From NCBI GenBank assembly GCA_030673105.1, contig DAOVJS010000008.1:1-32465 (forward strand): a stretch of 32,465 nt of DNA, given 5' to 3'. Under the pieces are notes generated by a model. That model saw only the letters and a list, made by a program, of their open reading frames with translations. It did no database searches and had not been told where the DNA came from. The position numbers were made by a program, and so were the translations under genes. Positions 1 to 9,079 of this stretch are shown piece after piece; position 1 is the stretch's first letter, and every line of letters starts with the position of its first letter. Source of the DNA: Spirochaetota bacterium. GTDB lineage: Bacteria > Spirochaetota > B62-G9 > DRHN01.

Positions 1-50
1 ATCTGTAATTATTCCTTTCATATAAAAAATTAAAATTAATCTATTCAATA

Positions 51-92
51 TATTCTAAATAATGTACCGAATATTCTAAATAATGTACCGAA
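51..92. repeat. Perfect tandem duplication of a 21-bp unit (TATTCTAAATAATGTACCGAA x2)
   Basis: Read directly: copies at 51-71 and 72-92, just 3' of the minus-strand gene ending at 108. Confidence 0.9.
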
Positions 93-107
93 ATAAAGTG
101 CTTGAAG

Positions 108-578
108 TTAATCTTTACATTTTTTCCCGGAAATCTCATCAATATCCAATCTAAGACTGTATGTTCTGTTAATCATTTCTTCTTCAAAGGGATGCTGCTC
201 TTCTCCAGTATAATGATTCATAAGAATATTCAATGCCTCTATCTTGTCCTCCTTTTTGGTTACAAAAGAGATTTTCCCCACCCCCACGACGCTTCTATAC
301 TGCATACTACACTGACAGCCCATATTTGCTTTTACCAGTTCATGGTCAATATCCATTTGAAAACAGACGGTATTGTTTCTTTTAATTATATCTATTTTCT
401 TCCCTTCACGCGCACAATGAAAAAATAATGCCGGATTATCACCTTTTTTATAACCAAAATTCATTGTTACAATGTAAGGAATATTATCATTTGAAAGCGC
501 AATACGACATACATCAGATTTTTCAATTATTTCTTCAATTTCCTTAAAATTAGTGATTTCTCTCTCTTTTTTTCTCAT
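108..578 (-). CDS. Pyridoxamine 5'-phosphate oxidase-family flavoprotein (NimA-like)
   Basis: 156 aa ORF; N-terminal VCRIALSNDNIPYIVTMNFGYK pattern and C-terminal histidine region typical of the PNPOx-like/Nim family. Confidence 0.75.
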   Translation of the reverse strand: MRKKEREITNFKEIEEIIEKSDVCRIALSNDNIPYIVTMNFGYKKGDNPALFFHCAREGKKIDIIKRNNTVCFQMDIDHELVKANMGCQCSMQYRSVVGVGKISFVTKKEDKIEALNILMNHYTGEEQHPFEEEMINRTYSLRLDIDEISGKKCKD

Positions 579-628
579 ATTTTTTCCTTTGTTATTACAG
601 GATTATTAACTCCTTACTATCTCGTACT

Positions 629-847
629 TTACGTTAAAATGTCGTTATATATTTGAAGAATTTCATCCTCGTATTCAGCCGGAGCCTCAATGTATCCCCA
701 CCCCTTTTGCAACTGAAATAATCCATCTAAAGCCGAGTCATAATAGCTTTTTAGAACGAAGGGTATTTTTCTTTCATCAAGCGTTTTCTGCAATAGCAGT
801 GCGTCCACTTCATTTTCAATCGTTAATATTTTCTTAAAAGGGCCCAT
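629..847 (-). CDS. DUF2007-like small protein (putative signal-transducing protein)
   Basis: 72 aa ORF; ILTIENEVDALLLQKTLDERKIPFVLKS pattern resembles DUF2007. Confidence 0.55.
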   Translation of the reverse strand: MGPFKKILTIENEVDALLLQKTLDERKIPFVLKSYYDSALDGLFQLQKGWGYIEAPAEYEDEILQIYNDILT

Positions 848-939
848 AGTTTATCCTATTGAATAAAACTTGTTGTATATCGCCTGCCTGCCTGTGGTGA
901 GGGAAGATTTGTCAACAAGAACATCTTAAGAAAAGAAAT

Positions 940-1800
940 TTACACCCCGACTTCCTTTACAACACTTTTTAAAAAAGCAAGGCCCTTTACCGCCAGCTCT
1001 TCCCCGGAATCCGCCAGCTTGCGCCATATCGAGCAGAGACGGTTGATCTCCTCGAAGCTCGGGTCGAACGATTCGATGACCACCGGACCGTCGTATCCGA
1101 TCTTTTTCAGGGCCGTGAAAAATTCATTCCATGGGACCAGTCCGGAACCGGGAATTCCCCGCTGACTTTCACATGCATGAATATAGCCTAGATATTCCTT
1201 GCCGCATGTCTCAACTGCCCTGGTAAAATTGTCCTCTTCACGGATCATGTGGAAAGTATCGAGATGAACCTTGACATTGCCGGTTCCAACATCCTTACAG
1301 TATTGGACCGCATCTGTTGCGATGTTCAGGAAGTGTGTCTCAAAGCGGTTGACCACCTCAACGGCGATGATTAAATCATCCCTGTTCTTTGCATACTCTG
1401 CAACTTCGCGCAGAGAAGTGACGGACCACTCCCACTCCTGCTCCGTACGCGGTTTGCCGGAGCGGTATCCCCAAGCTGCGTAAGATAAGCCGGCTGTGAT
1501 CTTAGATCCGAGAACGATGTTAAGATCGATCAGTTTTTTTAAACGCCCCACTCCCTTTGCCCTTATTTCGGGATCAGGAGAAATGGTATTGGCGTCTTCC
1601 GACAATCCATATGTGGTGACTACCTCGATATCTGTCTTTTCCACTTCTTTTTTAACAAGTTCCATGGGGAACGATTCGATATTTGCAATAAATATGTCGA
1701 TCGTCTCGAAACCCAGTTCCTTCGCCTTTGAGATTATCCAGAGGTCCTTTTCGGTAAAATTTTCAGTCCAAATAAATGAATCCACGCCTAAACGGAACAT
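940..1800 (-). CDS. Sugar phosphate isomerase/epimerase (TIM-barrel, tagatose/psicose 3-epimerase-like)
   Basis: ORF runs to 1932, but ATG at 1800 has a strong upstream AAGGAGG; motifs EVVNRFETHFLN, VKVHLDTFHM, GYIHACESQRGIPGSG, VIESF. Confidence 0.85.
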   Translation of the reverse strand: MFRLGVDSFIWTENFTEKDLWIISKAKELGFETIDIFIANIESFPMELVKKEVEKTDIEVVTTYGLSEDANTISPDPEIRAKGVGRLKKLIDLNIVLGSKITAGLSYAAWGYRSGKPRTEQEWEWSVTSLREVAEYAKNRDDLIIAVEVVNRFETHFLNIATDAVQYCKDVGTGNVKVHLDTFHMIREEDNFTRAVETCGKEYLGYIHACESQRGIPGSGLVPWNEFFTALKKIGYDGPVVIESFDPSFEEINRLCSIWRKLADSGEELAVKGLAFLKSVVKEVGV

Positions 1801-2088
1801 ACGCTGCCTCCTTGTTAGATTAATGATAATTTTATTATACTGTGGGTAAGGGTTTTTGTTCAAGGAAAATAACGGCCTAAAAATAAATAAACATGAAATA
1901 TATGTTGTAAAAAATGTGAAAATGATATACATAATAATGGAGATGGATAATAATCATGGGTGGTAACATACAAGGATATTAGGTAACTATGGCAGGGCAT
2001 GTGCCTGCAGATGCCGTTGACAATGGAGCTTCATTGTTTAATATACATAAAATTATCAGATACCAGTTAGAATGAGAGAGGTAAATTA

Positions 2089-2895
2089 ATGAGAGATACT
2101 GTTCTTACGGTAAATAATGTCATTGATCGTTTTAGACTTGATGGCCGAGTTGCACTGGTTACAGGCGCGGCTCAAGGAATAGGCCGGGCTTTTGCTCATG
2201 GACTGTCTGACGCAGGTGCAAAAGTCGCTATAGTGGATTTAAATATGGAAAAAGCGGAGACAGTAGCGCAGGAAATCCTCGATAAGGGGGGAGATGCGAT
2301 CGTAGTTAAAGCTGATGTGACAGATGAAGCTGCTGTTGAGAGAAGCATTAAAGCAATAATTGATACATGGGGACAATTGACGATTGGTGTCAACAATGCA
2401 GGTATTAGTATATGGGAAGATGCGGAATCACAAGCTAAGGATGCATGGGATAAAGTTATAACTTTAAATTTATCCGGAGTCTATCTTTGCTGCAAGCATG
2501 AAGGAAAGGCAATGATTGATAACAATTATGGAAAAATTATAAATACGGCCTCTATGTCCGCCCATATAGTGAATACCCCTCAGCATCAATCTGCATATAA
2601 TGCTTCCAAAGCCGGAGTCGTACATCTTACAAAGAGCCTCGCAGCGGAATGGGCTCCAAAAGGCGTACGCGTAAACAGCATCAGCCCCGGCTATACGAGA
2701 ACTAAACTAGTAGATGACCTTTTAAAAACTCCTGAGGGTATGAAAGTGATGCCGATATGGATGGAGAGAACTCCGGTTGGTAAGATGCTGGACGTTACAG
2801 ACCTGCAAGGAGCTGTAGTCTTTCTAGCCAGCCCCGCTTCAGATCTCATGACAGGGGCTGACATGTTAATTGATGGAGGTTACTGTACCTGGTAG
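2089..2895 (+). CDS. SDR-family oxidoreductase (sorbose/polyol dehydrogenase-like)
   Basis: TGAAQGIG cofactor motif, NNAGIS, YNASK active site, C-terminal DGGYCTW. Confidence 0.85.
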   Translation: MRDTVLTVNNVIDRFRLDGRVALVTGAAQGIGRAFAHGLSDAGAKVAIVDLNMEKAETVAQEILDKGGDAIVVKADVTDEAAVERSIKAIIDTWGQLTIGVNNAGISIWEDAESQAKDAWDKVITLNLSGVYLCCKHEGKAMIDNNYGKIINTASMSAHIVNTPQHQSAYNASKAGVVHLTKSLAAEWAPKGVRVNSISPGYTRTKLVDDLLKTPEGMKVMPIWMERTPVGKMLDVTDLQGAVVFLASPASDLMTGADMLIDGGYCTW

Positions 2896-3000
2896 GCATT
2901 ATTATTCCTGACAGGTGAGTAGAGTCTCTTCAATTAACAAATTCTCTCATGCTTTAAGTTTCTATGCAAAATTTTTATATTTCCACAGAGTCCCGGAGTG

Positions 3001-3789
3001 CTATTTTAATTTGCTCTGAACGTATTCATGGGCTCTGTAAGGGTTTTGTACCTTAAGCATTCCCCCGTCTATTCCAATTATCGCGCCCGTTATATAGCCC
3101 GCTTCCTCTGAAGCCAGGAATTTAACGAGCGCTGCAACTTCTTTCCCCTCTCCAAAACGGTTCAGCGGTATTTGTTTAACCTGTACATGTCCGCGCTCCT
3201 TAATCATGTCAGCGGTTAAATCAGTAAAAATAATTCCCGGTGCGTATGCGTTTACCGTTATTGCATAAGGCGCAAGCTCTGCTGCGCAAATCTTTGTCAA
3301 CATATTTACGGCCGCTTTACTCACCCCGTATGCTGAAAGGCCAACGTCTGCTAAGTCACTGGAAATTGAAGAAGCGTTCAAAATTCTGCCAAATTTGTTT
3401 TTTTTCATAACTTTTATGCAGGCCTTAATCATAAGGAATTGGCTCTTAAAGTTCACACTAAACATGTTGTCCAGAAACGTTTCTTCCATGTCTTCTACAA
3501 AAGCAAAATCAAATATTCCTGCATTATTCACAAGAATATCGATACGTCCAAAACTTGACCTGACATAGTCAACTACGGCATCAACCCCTGCCTGTTTACT
3601 GATGTCTGCCTTAAGGATGTCAGATTCCAAAGATATCTCTTTAAGTTGTTTTTGAAATTTCAGGGCACGTTCATCATTGGATCTATAAACCGATAAGACT
3701 ATATCCCCGCTTTGCGCCAACACGAGGCTTATGTCCGCTCCTATTCCCCTTGTTCCACCAGTCACAATCGCTACCCGTTTATCAGACAT
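3001..3789 (-). CDS. SDR-family oxidoreductase (FabG-like)
   Basis: TGGTRGIG, NNAGIFD, YGVSK, GIDGGM; RBS-like GGAGG upstream of the ATG. Confidence 0.85.
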   Translation of the reverse strand: MSDKRVAIVTGGTRGIGADISLVLAQSGDIVLSVYRSNDERALKFQKQLKEISLESDILKADISKQAGVDAVVDYVRSSFGRIDILVNNAGIFDFAFVEDMEETFLDNMFSVNFKSQFLMIKACIKVMKKNKFGRILNASSISSDLADVGLSAYGVSKAAVNMLTKICAAELAPYAITVNAYAPGIIFTDLTADMIKERGHVQVKQIPLNRFGEGKEVAALVKFLASEEAGYITGAIIGIDGGMLKVQNPYRAHEYVQSKLK

Positions 3790-4034
3790 TGGTGTCCGCC
3801 TCCTTTATGATAAAATTGATTTCAATGATCCACCAATAGCACAACTAAATACAAAATACAACTGAAAAATGTTGACAGCAATAACCTTATTTAGGTATCA
3901 TGTATGCAATTTATACGCTTATGTTTTAGAAACAAAGATTTCTGATAGGAATTCAAAAAAACAGGAAATCATACTGAATACGGAGCTTATGGCAGCAATT
4001 TATTTTTCAACCGTACGATACTAAGGAGAGTACA

Positions 4035-5003
4035 TTGAGTTCATCTGGTGAGTCAAATAAAAAAATTAAAGCACTGTTCGAAAAACCCGAAATAAACGTA
4101 TTGATTGCGCTGTTGGTTTTATGTATCGGGTTGTCATTCGCGAGTCCATACTTTCTGACAGCTAAAAACATAGTAAATGTGTTGAGACAGTTTTCATTGA
4201 TTGCAATCCTGGCAGTTGGTCAAGCGTTGATCATTGTCACGGGAGGCATTGACCTTTCAGTTGGTTCTGTAGTTGGTTTCACAGCATGCTTTGGCGCAGC
4301 GGTTGCAAGGTGGGGCGCGCCCCCTGGAATTACCCTGCTTTCAATTTTGGCGATGGGAGCCGTGGTAGGGCTGGCAAACGGCATGCTTGTAACCAAAATT
4401 GGTATCGCGCCGTTTATTGCAACCCTGGGCATGATGAGCATTGCAAGAGGGTTTTCGCTGCTCATCACAATGGGGGTGCCGATTCACGTCGACCCGACCT
4501 GGATCTCAGTATTCGGCGGAGGATATGTGGGAATCTTCCCGGTTTCGGTAATAACTATGTTGGTAATTGTGGGGGCCGGTTTTGTTTTAGCAAATAATAC
4601 CACACTGGGAAGAAACGTTTATGCTGTGGGTAACAGCGAACAGGCGGCAAAATTTTCCGGTATCCGTGTTGATCGAGTTAAAATAATGGTTTTCACCATA
4701 ACCGGCGTATTGGCAAGTATATGCGGGCTTATCCTTATTGGTCAGCTTGAAGGCGCGGATGCGTTTTACGGCAACGGGTATGAGCTGGACGTGATAGCGG
4801 CAGCCGTCATAGGCGGCATGAGCCTGTCCGGTGGTGAAGGCAACCTCCTGGGCATTCTCGTCGGTGCGGCCTTGATGGGTGTTCTTAAAAACGCATTCGT
4901 TCTCCTGGCCGTACCCGGCTATTGGCAGGTAGTTGCAACGGGCGTCGTTATCATAGGTGCCGTTTCGCTGGACAGCCTTAGAAGGAAAAGGACCGCAAGG
5001 TAA
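4035..5003 (+). CDS. Sugar ABC transporter permease (RbsC-like), TTG start
   Basis: GGIDLSVGSVVG and GGMSLSGGEGNLLG signatures, multiple TMs; AAGGAGAG upstream of TTG. Confidence 0.9.
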   Translation: MSSSGESNKKIKALFEKPEINVLIALLVLCIGLSFASPYFLTAKNIVNVLRQFSLIAILAVGQALIIVTGGIDLSVGSVVGFTACFGAAVARWGAPPGITLLSILAMGAVVGLANGMLVTKIGIAPFIATLGMMSIARGFSLLITMGVPIHVDPTWISVFGGGYVGIFPVSVITMLVIVGAGFVLANNTTLGRNVYAVGNSEQAAKFSGIRVDRVKIMVFTITGVLASICGLILIGQLEGADAFYGNGYELDVIAAAVIGGMSLSGGEGNLLGILVGAALMGVLKNAFVLLAVPGYWQVVATGVVIIGAVSLDSLRRKRTAR

Positions 5004-5059
5004 TTAAATTAGTTTAATATAGCATAAGCTATAAAATAATAACATGGAGGAAATGTATC

Positions 5060-6103
5060 ATGCTAAAAAGAAAAGTTTTTTTGGTGGTTTTACTCGTTTC
5101 ACTTGTAGGTGCCGGAATGGTATTTACAGGAAGCGGAAAGGAAGGTGCCGCTCCGACTGGTAAGGATTTTGTTCCTGCAGCCGAAATTGAAGCTCCACCC
5201 GGCGCCTCACTCTACGTTCTACCGGAAGATGTAGTGGCTGACAACCAGATTAGAATCGCCACGATCATGGTTCAGAACAACCCGTTCGGAATGGCAGTCA
5301 TGAAGGGCACACTTTTTGCAAAAGAGATACTCAAAGACAGAAATGTGAAAGTCGATTGGATTTCAGTGCCGGATTTTGACCCCAAAAAGTTTGAAGACGC
5401 AATACAGAATGTTATTACGGCACAGTACGATGCGCTTACACTCTTCGGCCTTTCCTCGGCACTGCAGCCGGTTGTCGACAAGGCCGTTGATGAAGGCATT
5501 CTGGTATACACCTTCAACACGGAACCCGGCCTTGAATCCAAGAGGGGGGCGTTCTGGGGACAGGACGGCTTCTGGGGTGGCCAGAAATGCGGCAAACTGT
5601 TGATTGAAGCAGTGGGCGGTGAGGGCAAATATGCTATTATCACCGGTTCCTTCAACGTACTGGGTCATGAGCTCAGAAGAACCGGCGCGCGGGACGTTCT
5701 GGACAAAAACCCCAAAATGAAAATTATCGGAGAATTCGAGAACCAGGATAAAGCGGAAGAGGCATACAACATTACCCAGAACCTGCTTACATCCAATCCT
5801 GATATCGCGGGTATCTATATAACGGCCGGCGGGCCCTTTGGAGCGGCCAAAGCTATCAAGGATGCGGGGCTCACCGGTAAGGTCAAACTTATATGCCATG
5901 ACTGGATGGCTGAAACTGTAGTGTATATACGAAATGGCGTAGTAACGGCATGCCTCGATCAGGATCCATTTAATCAGGGCTTTGCCCCCGTGGTCTCCGC
6001 GTTTAACAAACTTGCAGCTGGAGTCGATCCTCCGGCAGAAATAAACTGGTTTGAAGGAGACGTGGCGACTCCTGAGAATGTGGCCGAGAAGATTCCTGAA
6101 TAA
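5060..6103 (+). CDS. Sugar ABC transporter substrate-binding protein (RbsB-like)
   Basis: Signal peptide, periplasmic-binding fold features (NPFGMAVMKG, DALTLFGLSSALQPVVDKAVDEGI, DIAGIYITAGGPFGAAKAIKDAG); GGAGG RBS. Confidence 0.88.
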   Translation: MLKRKVFLVVLLVSLVGAGMVFTGSGKEGAAPTGKDFVPAAEIEAPPGASLYVLPEDVVADNQIRIATIMVQNNPFGMAVMKGTLFAKEILKDRNVKVDWISVPDFDPKKFEDAIQNVITAQYDALTLFGLSSALQPVVDKAVDEGILVYTFNTEPGLESKRGAFWGQDGFWGGQKCGKLLIEAVGGEGKYAIITGSFNVLGHELRRTGARDVLDKNPKMKIIGEFENQDKAEEAYNITQNLLTSNPDIAGIYITAGGPFGAAKAIKDAGLTGKVKLICHDWMAETVVYIRNGVVTACLDQDPFNQGFAPVVSAFNKLAAGVDPPAEINWFEGDVATPENVAEKIPE

Positions 6104-6124
6104 GAACTTGTCTGCTATCCAATG

Positions 6125-6157
6125 AAAAGCAAAGCAGGGTTTCCCTGCTTTGCTTTT
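6125..6157 (+). terminator. Hairpin between SBP and ATPase genes (15-bp perfect stem, 3-nt loop, T-rich 3' arm)
   Basis: AAAAGCAAAGCAGGG (6125-6139) / TTT / CCCTGCTTTGCTTTT (6143-6157), read directly. Confidence 0.75.
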
Positions 6158-6179
6158 AATAATTCAGAAGGTGTTCATA

Positions 6180-7700
6180 ATGGGAAAAAATGCAATTTGC
6201 AGAGTGGTGGATATTACAAAGTTTTTCCCGGGAGTGGTTGCTCTTAAAAATGTCAGTCTGGACATTAGAAAGGGTGAAATACACGGAATAATAGGAGAAA
6301 ATGGAGCGGGTAAATCTACTCTTATGAATATTCTTGCCGGTGTTTATCAACCGGAAGAAGGCCACATTGAGTTTGATGGAAAAACTGTCAATTTTAAGGA
6401 TCCCAGAGAAGCACAGGATACCGGGGTTGCGATGATCTATCAGGAACTATCGTTGTCCCGTTCTATGAGCGTTGCCGAGAATATTTTTCAGGGTAGAATG
6501 CTGAAAAATAAAATTGGTCTCATTAATCGTAAAAAGATGTTTTCTGAGTGTAGAAAATATCTGAAGAATCTGGGTGTTGACTATATCGATCCGAAAATTC
6601 TCGTGAAAAATTTAAGCGTTTCTCAGATGCAGCTGGTTGAAATTACCAAAGCAGTTCACCTGAATTCAAAGCTGCTCATAATGGACGAGCCGACCTCCTC
6701 TTTAACCTCAGGTGAAATATCTTTTCTTATGAAGATAATGCGAGCCTTAAAAAATGAAGGTGTTTCAATACTGTTCATCACACATAAACTGGAAGAAATA
6801 ATTGAAATTACGGACAGGATAACCGTTTTGCGCGACGGTCGCTTAATAGAAACACTTAATATGAAAGATGCTACCATCAATCAAATGGTGTCCTTAATGG
6901 TCGGCCGGGACTTCGAAAAAATAGTACACAGACAGTTCATAAAGGATTATTCCAATAAGGAAGTTGTGCTGGAAGTCCGGGACCTAAATTATGAAAATAA
7001 AGTAAAGGAAGCCAGCTTTAAATTATTCAAAGGCGAGGTCCTTGGTTTAACAGGCCTGGTGGGAGCTGGCAGAACCGAGCTCCTGCAGTGTATTTTTGGA
7101 GTAGATAGAATCTCTTCAGGGGCTGTTCTGGTAAACGACAAACCCGTAAAGATAAAACATCCTGCAGATGCAATAAAACTAGGCATGGGAATGATTCCGG
7201 AAGGTCGTAAGGAACAGGGAATGTTTTTGAAGCTAACTGTCAAGGATAATATGACAATGGTACACCTAAAGCAGCTTGCGGGCCGATTAACGTTCATTAA
7301 AAAAAAGCGGCAGAGGGATATTGCAAAGAAATATGTCGATGAATTAGCAATTAAAACACCAAGTCTCGAGCAAATAGCTGAAAACCTGAGCGGCGGCAAC
7401 CAGCAAAAAACCATTATTGCACGATGGATCATGCACGAACCCCAGATTTTTTTCCTGGATGAACCTACACATGGTATTGACGTTGGCGCCAAAGCGGAAA
7501 TTTATCATTTTATCGACGATCTGGCAAAGAGCGGCGTATCAGTTATCCTCTTATCTTCCGAGTTGCCGGAAGTGCTTACGATGTGTGACAGAATTATGGT
7601 CATGCATCATGGAGAGATCAAAGGCATTCTTTCTCATAAAGAGGCGGATCAGGTCAAGATCATGAAATTAATTATAGAAGATAAAGAAAAATCGGCATAA
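6180..7700 (+). CDS. Sugar ABC transporter ATP-binding protein (RbsA-like, two ABC domains)
   Basis: GENGAGKST Walker A, LSVSQMQLVEI and LSGGNQQK signatures, LIMDEPTSSL, FLDEPTHGIDVGAK; ATG at 6180 preferred over 6150. Confidence 0.93.
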   Translation: MGKNAICRVVDITKFFPGVVALKNVSLDIRKGEIHGIIGENGAGKSTLMNILAGVYQPEEGHIEFDGKTVNFKDPREAQDTGVAMIYQELSLSRSMSVAENIFQGRMLKNKIGLINRKKMFSECRKYLKNLGVDYIDPKILVKNLSVSQMQLVEITKAVHLNSKLLIMDEPTSSLTSGEISFLMKIMRALKNEGVSILFITHKLEEIIEITDRITVLRDGRLIETLNMKDATINQMVSLMVGRDFEKIVHRQFIKDYSNKEVVLEVRDLNYENKVKEASFKLFKGEVLGLTGLVGAGRTELLQCIFGVDRISSGAVLVNDKPVKIKHPADAIKLGMGMIPEGRKEQGMFLKLTVKDNMTMVHLKQLAGRLTFIKKKRQRDIAKKYVDELAIKTPSLEQIAENLSGGNQQKTIIARWIMHEPQIFFLDEPTHGIDVGAKAEIYHFIDDLAKSGVSVILLSSELPEVLTMCDRIMVMHHGEIKGILSHKEADQVKIMKLIIEDKEKSA

Positions 7701-7755
7701 TCAAAACAGATCCCTGTGTTTGCCCGGCTTGACTGTAGTAAGGAGAATTTTATAA

Positions 7756-8041
7756 ATGCGCTCAGGGCCAACCACATTCATGGCGCATATAATGAATGTT
7801 GATGTTTATAAAGCGCTGTACCGGAAATTTGTTGCATCCCTTGGATATGTGTGAAAATTGTCTATATGCGTGAATGTTAAGCTAATTTTTATTGTATTTG
7901 AGCACTGCCCGGACAGCCTGAAGCCGGAGCATATCGAAAAAATTGCCGGCCGCGGCGTTGGACTGTTTGTGGGGAAAAAAATAAAAACTTTGAACATATT
8001 CAAGTGCTCATTGAGCAGGAAATGAACCGAAATTATCACTA
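7756..8041 (+). pseudogene. Possible gene remnants (short broken ORFs with a good RBS at the first)
   Basis: AAGGAG upstream of ATG 7756 encoding MRSGPTTFMAHIMNVDVYKALYRKFVASLGYV*, then FEHCPDSLKPEHIEKIAGRGVGLFVGKK in another reading frame; family not recognised. Confidence 0.35.
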
Positions 8042-8103
8042 ATTATTACTTCCTGTGGCTGGCAGAGAATATTTCAGTTTAATCCTTGTACACAATAAAA
8101 GTG

Positions 8104-8151
8104 TTGACAAACGCTCACTTAGACACCATATTAATACCATATTGGAACCAT
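8104..8151 (+). promoter_or_regulatory. Putative sigma70-like promoter plus 11-bp-phased ACCAT repeats upstream of the TA operon
   Basis: TTGACA 8104-8109, 17-nt spacer, CATATT 8127-8132; ACCAT at 8125, 8136 and 8147. Confidence 0.5.
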
Positions 8152-8170
8152 GAAAAATATAGAGGTAGTT

Positions 8171-8413
8171 ATGGCAACTATAACAGTAAAAAATATCCCG
8201 GACCAGGAATATAATATGCTGAAAAAGCTGGCGGCTGCACACCATAGGAGCATAAATAGGGAAATTATTTATCTTATTAATAAGGCCACAGGGAGTAACA
8301 GGATTGATCCAACAGAATATATGCTAATTGCCCGAAAATTAAGAGAAAAAACCAGAAACCATGTTATTTCTGATATAGAAATTTCTAATGCCAGAAATGA
8401 AGGTAGATTATGA
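8171..8413 (+). CDS. FitA/VapB-like ribbon-helix-helix antitoxin
   Basis: MATITVKNIPDQEYNMLKKLAAAHHRSINREIIYLINKA; RBS upstream of ATG 8171; 4-nt ATGA overlap with the toxin. Confidence 0.8.
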   Translation: MATITVKNIPDQEYNMLKKLAAAHHRSINREIIYLINKATGSNRIDPTEYMLIARKLREKTRNHVISDIEISNARNEGRL

Positions 8414-8817
8414 TTGTTGTTGATACAAATATAATAAGCTATTTCTATCTTACTTCAGAATATTCTAAATTAGCAGAACAGTTATATATAAAAGAGTCGA
8501 CCTGGTCGGCACCACTCTTATGGCGCAGTGAGCTCAGAAATGTTCTCACCTTATATATCAGGAAGGAACTAATCACATTAAATGATGCTGCTGAAATTTT
8601 TGAAGCAGCAGAAGATTTATTAATAAATAATGAATTTGAAATAAATTCAATTCACGTATTAACGATAGCTCAAGCCAGCGGCTGTCCTGCGTATGATTGT
8701 GAGTTTGTAAGCTTAGCTCAAGATTTAAATGTTCAACTTGTCACAATGGATAAGAAAATATTAGATAATTTTCCAGACACTGCATTATCAATACCGGAAT
8801 TTATTAAGAAAATATAG
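8410..8817 (+). CDS. PIN-domain toxin (VapC/FitB-like)
   Basis: IVVDTNIISYF, WRSELRNVL, YDCEFVSLAQDLNVQLVTMDKKIL carry the conserved acidic residues. Confidence 0.88.
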   Translation: MIVVDTNIISYFYLTSEYSKLAEQLYIKESTWSAPLLWRSELRNVLTLYIRKELITLNDAAEIFEAAEDLLINNEFEINSIHVLTIAQASGCPAYDCEFVSLAQDLNVQLVTMDKKILDNFPDTALSIPEFIKKI

Positions 8818-9079
8818 CCTTCCTGCAGGCCCGAGTATAATCTTGATGTCATCCCATGATGCCCTTTTCAAGGTTCTGAAAAAAATCAGGTACGACAGTT
8901 TTCAACATTTCAGGAATTTACAACGCTAATTCAGACCTGTTAATTTAGTATGTATTACTGAAACTGAAATTTCTATTGAAATTAATTTTAATTTTTGTTC
9001 AAATGTGCAAATTGCATATAAAATCTATGCAAATAATTAGATTATTTTACACAAAATTGTTTAACGTGTTTTGCTTGAA

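Noticed and set aside
102-428. 108 aa plus-strand ORF
   Set aside because: Antisense to the PNPOx-family gene, which has convincing protein features.
886-897. Short CCTG-type microsatellite (gcctgcctgcctg)
   Set aside because: Only about three units in an intergenic region; not enough to claim phase variation.
1801-1932. N-terminal extension of the isomerase ORF
   Set aside because: The added residues look like translated AT-rich intergenic DNA; the ATG at 1800 has a strong AAGGAGG.
5012-5036. Small inverted repeat ATAGCataaGCTAT upstream of the substrate-binding protein
   Set aside because: Only 5-bp arms in AT-rich DNA; easily expected by chance.
5363-5899. 178 aa minus-strand ORF inside the substrate-binding protein gene
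   Set aside because: Antisense to a clear periplasmic-binding protein CDS; composition looks like a shadow ORF.
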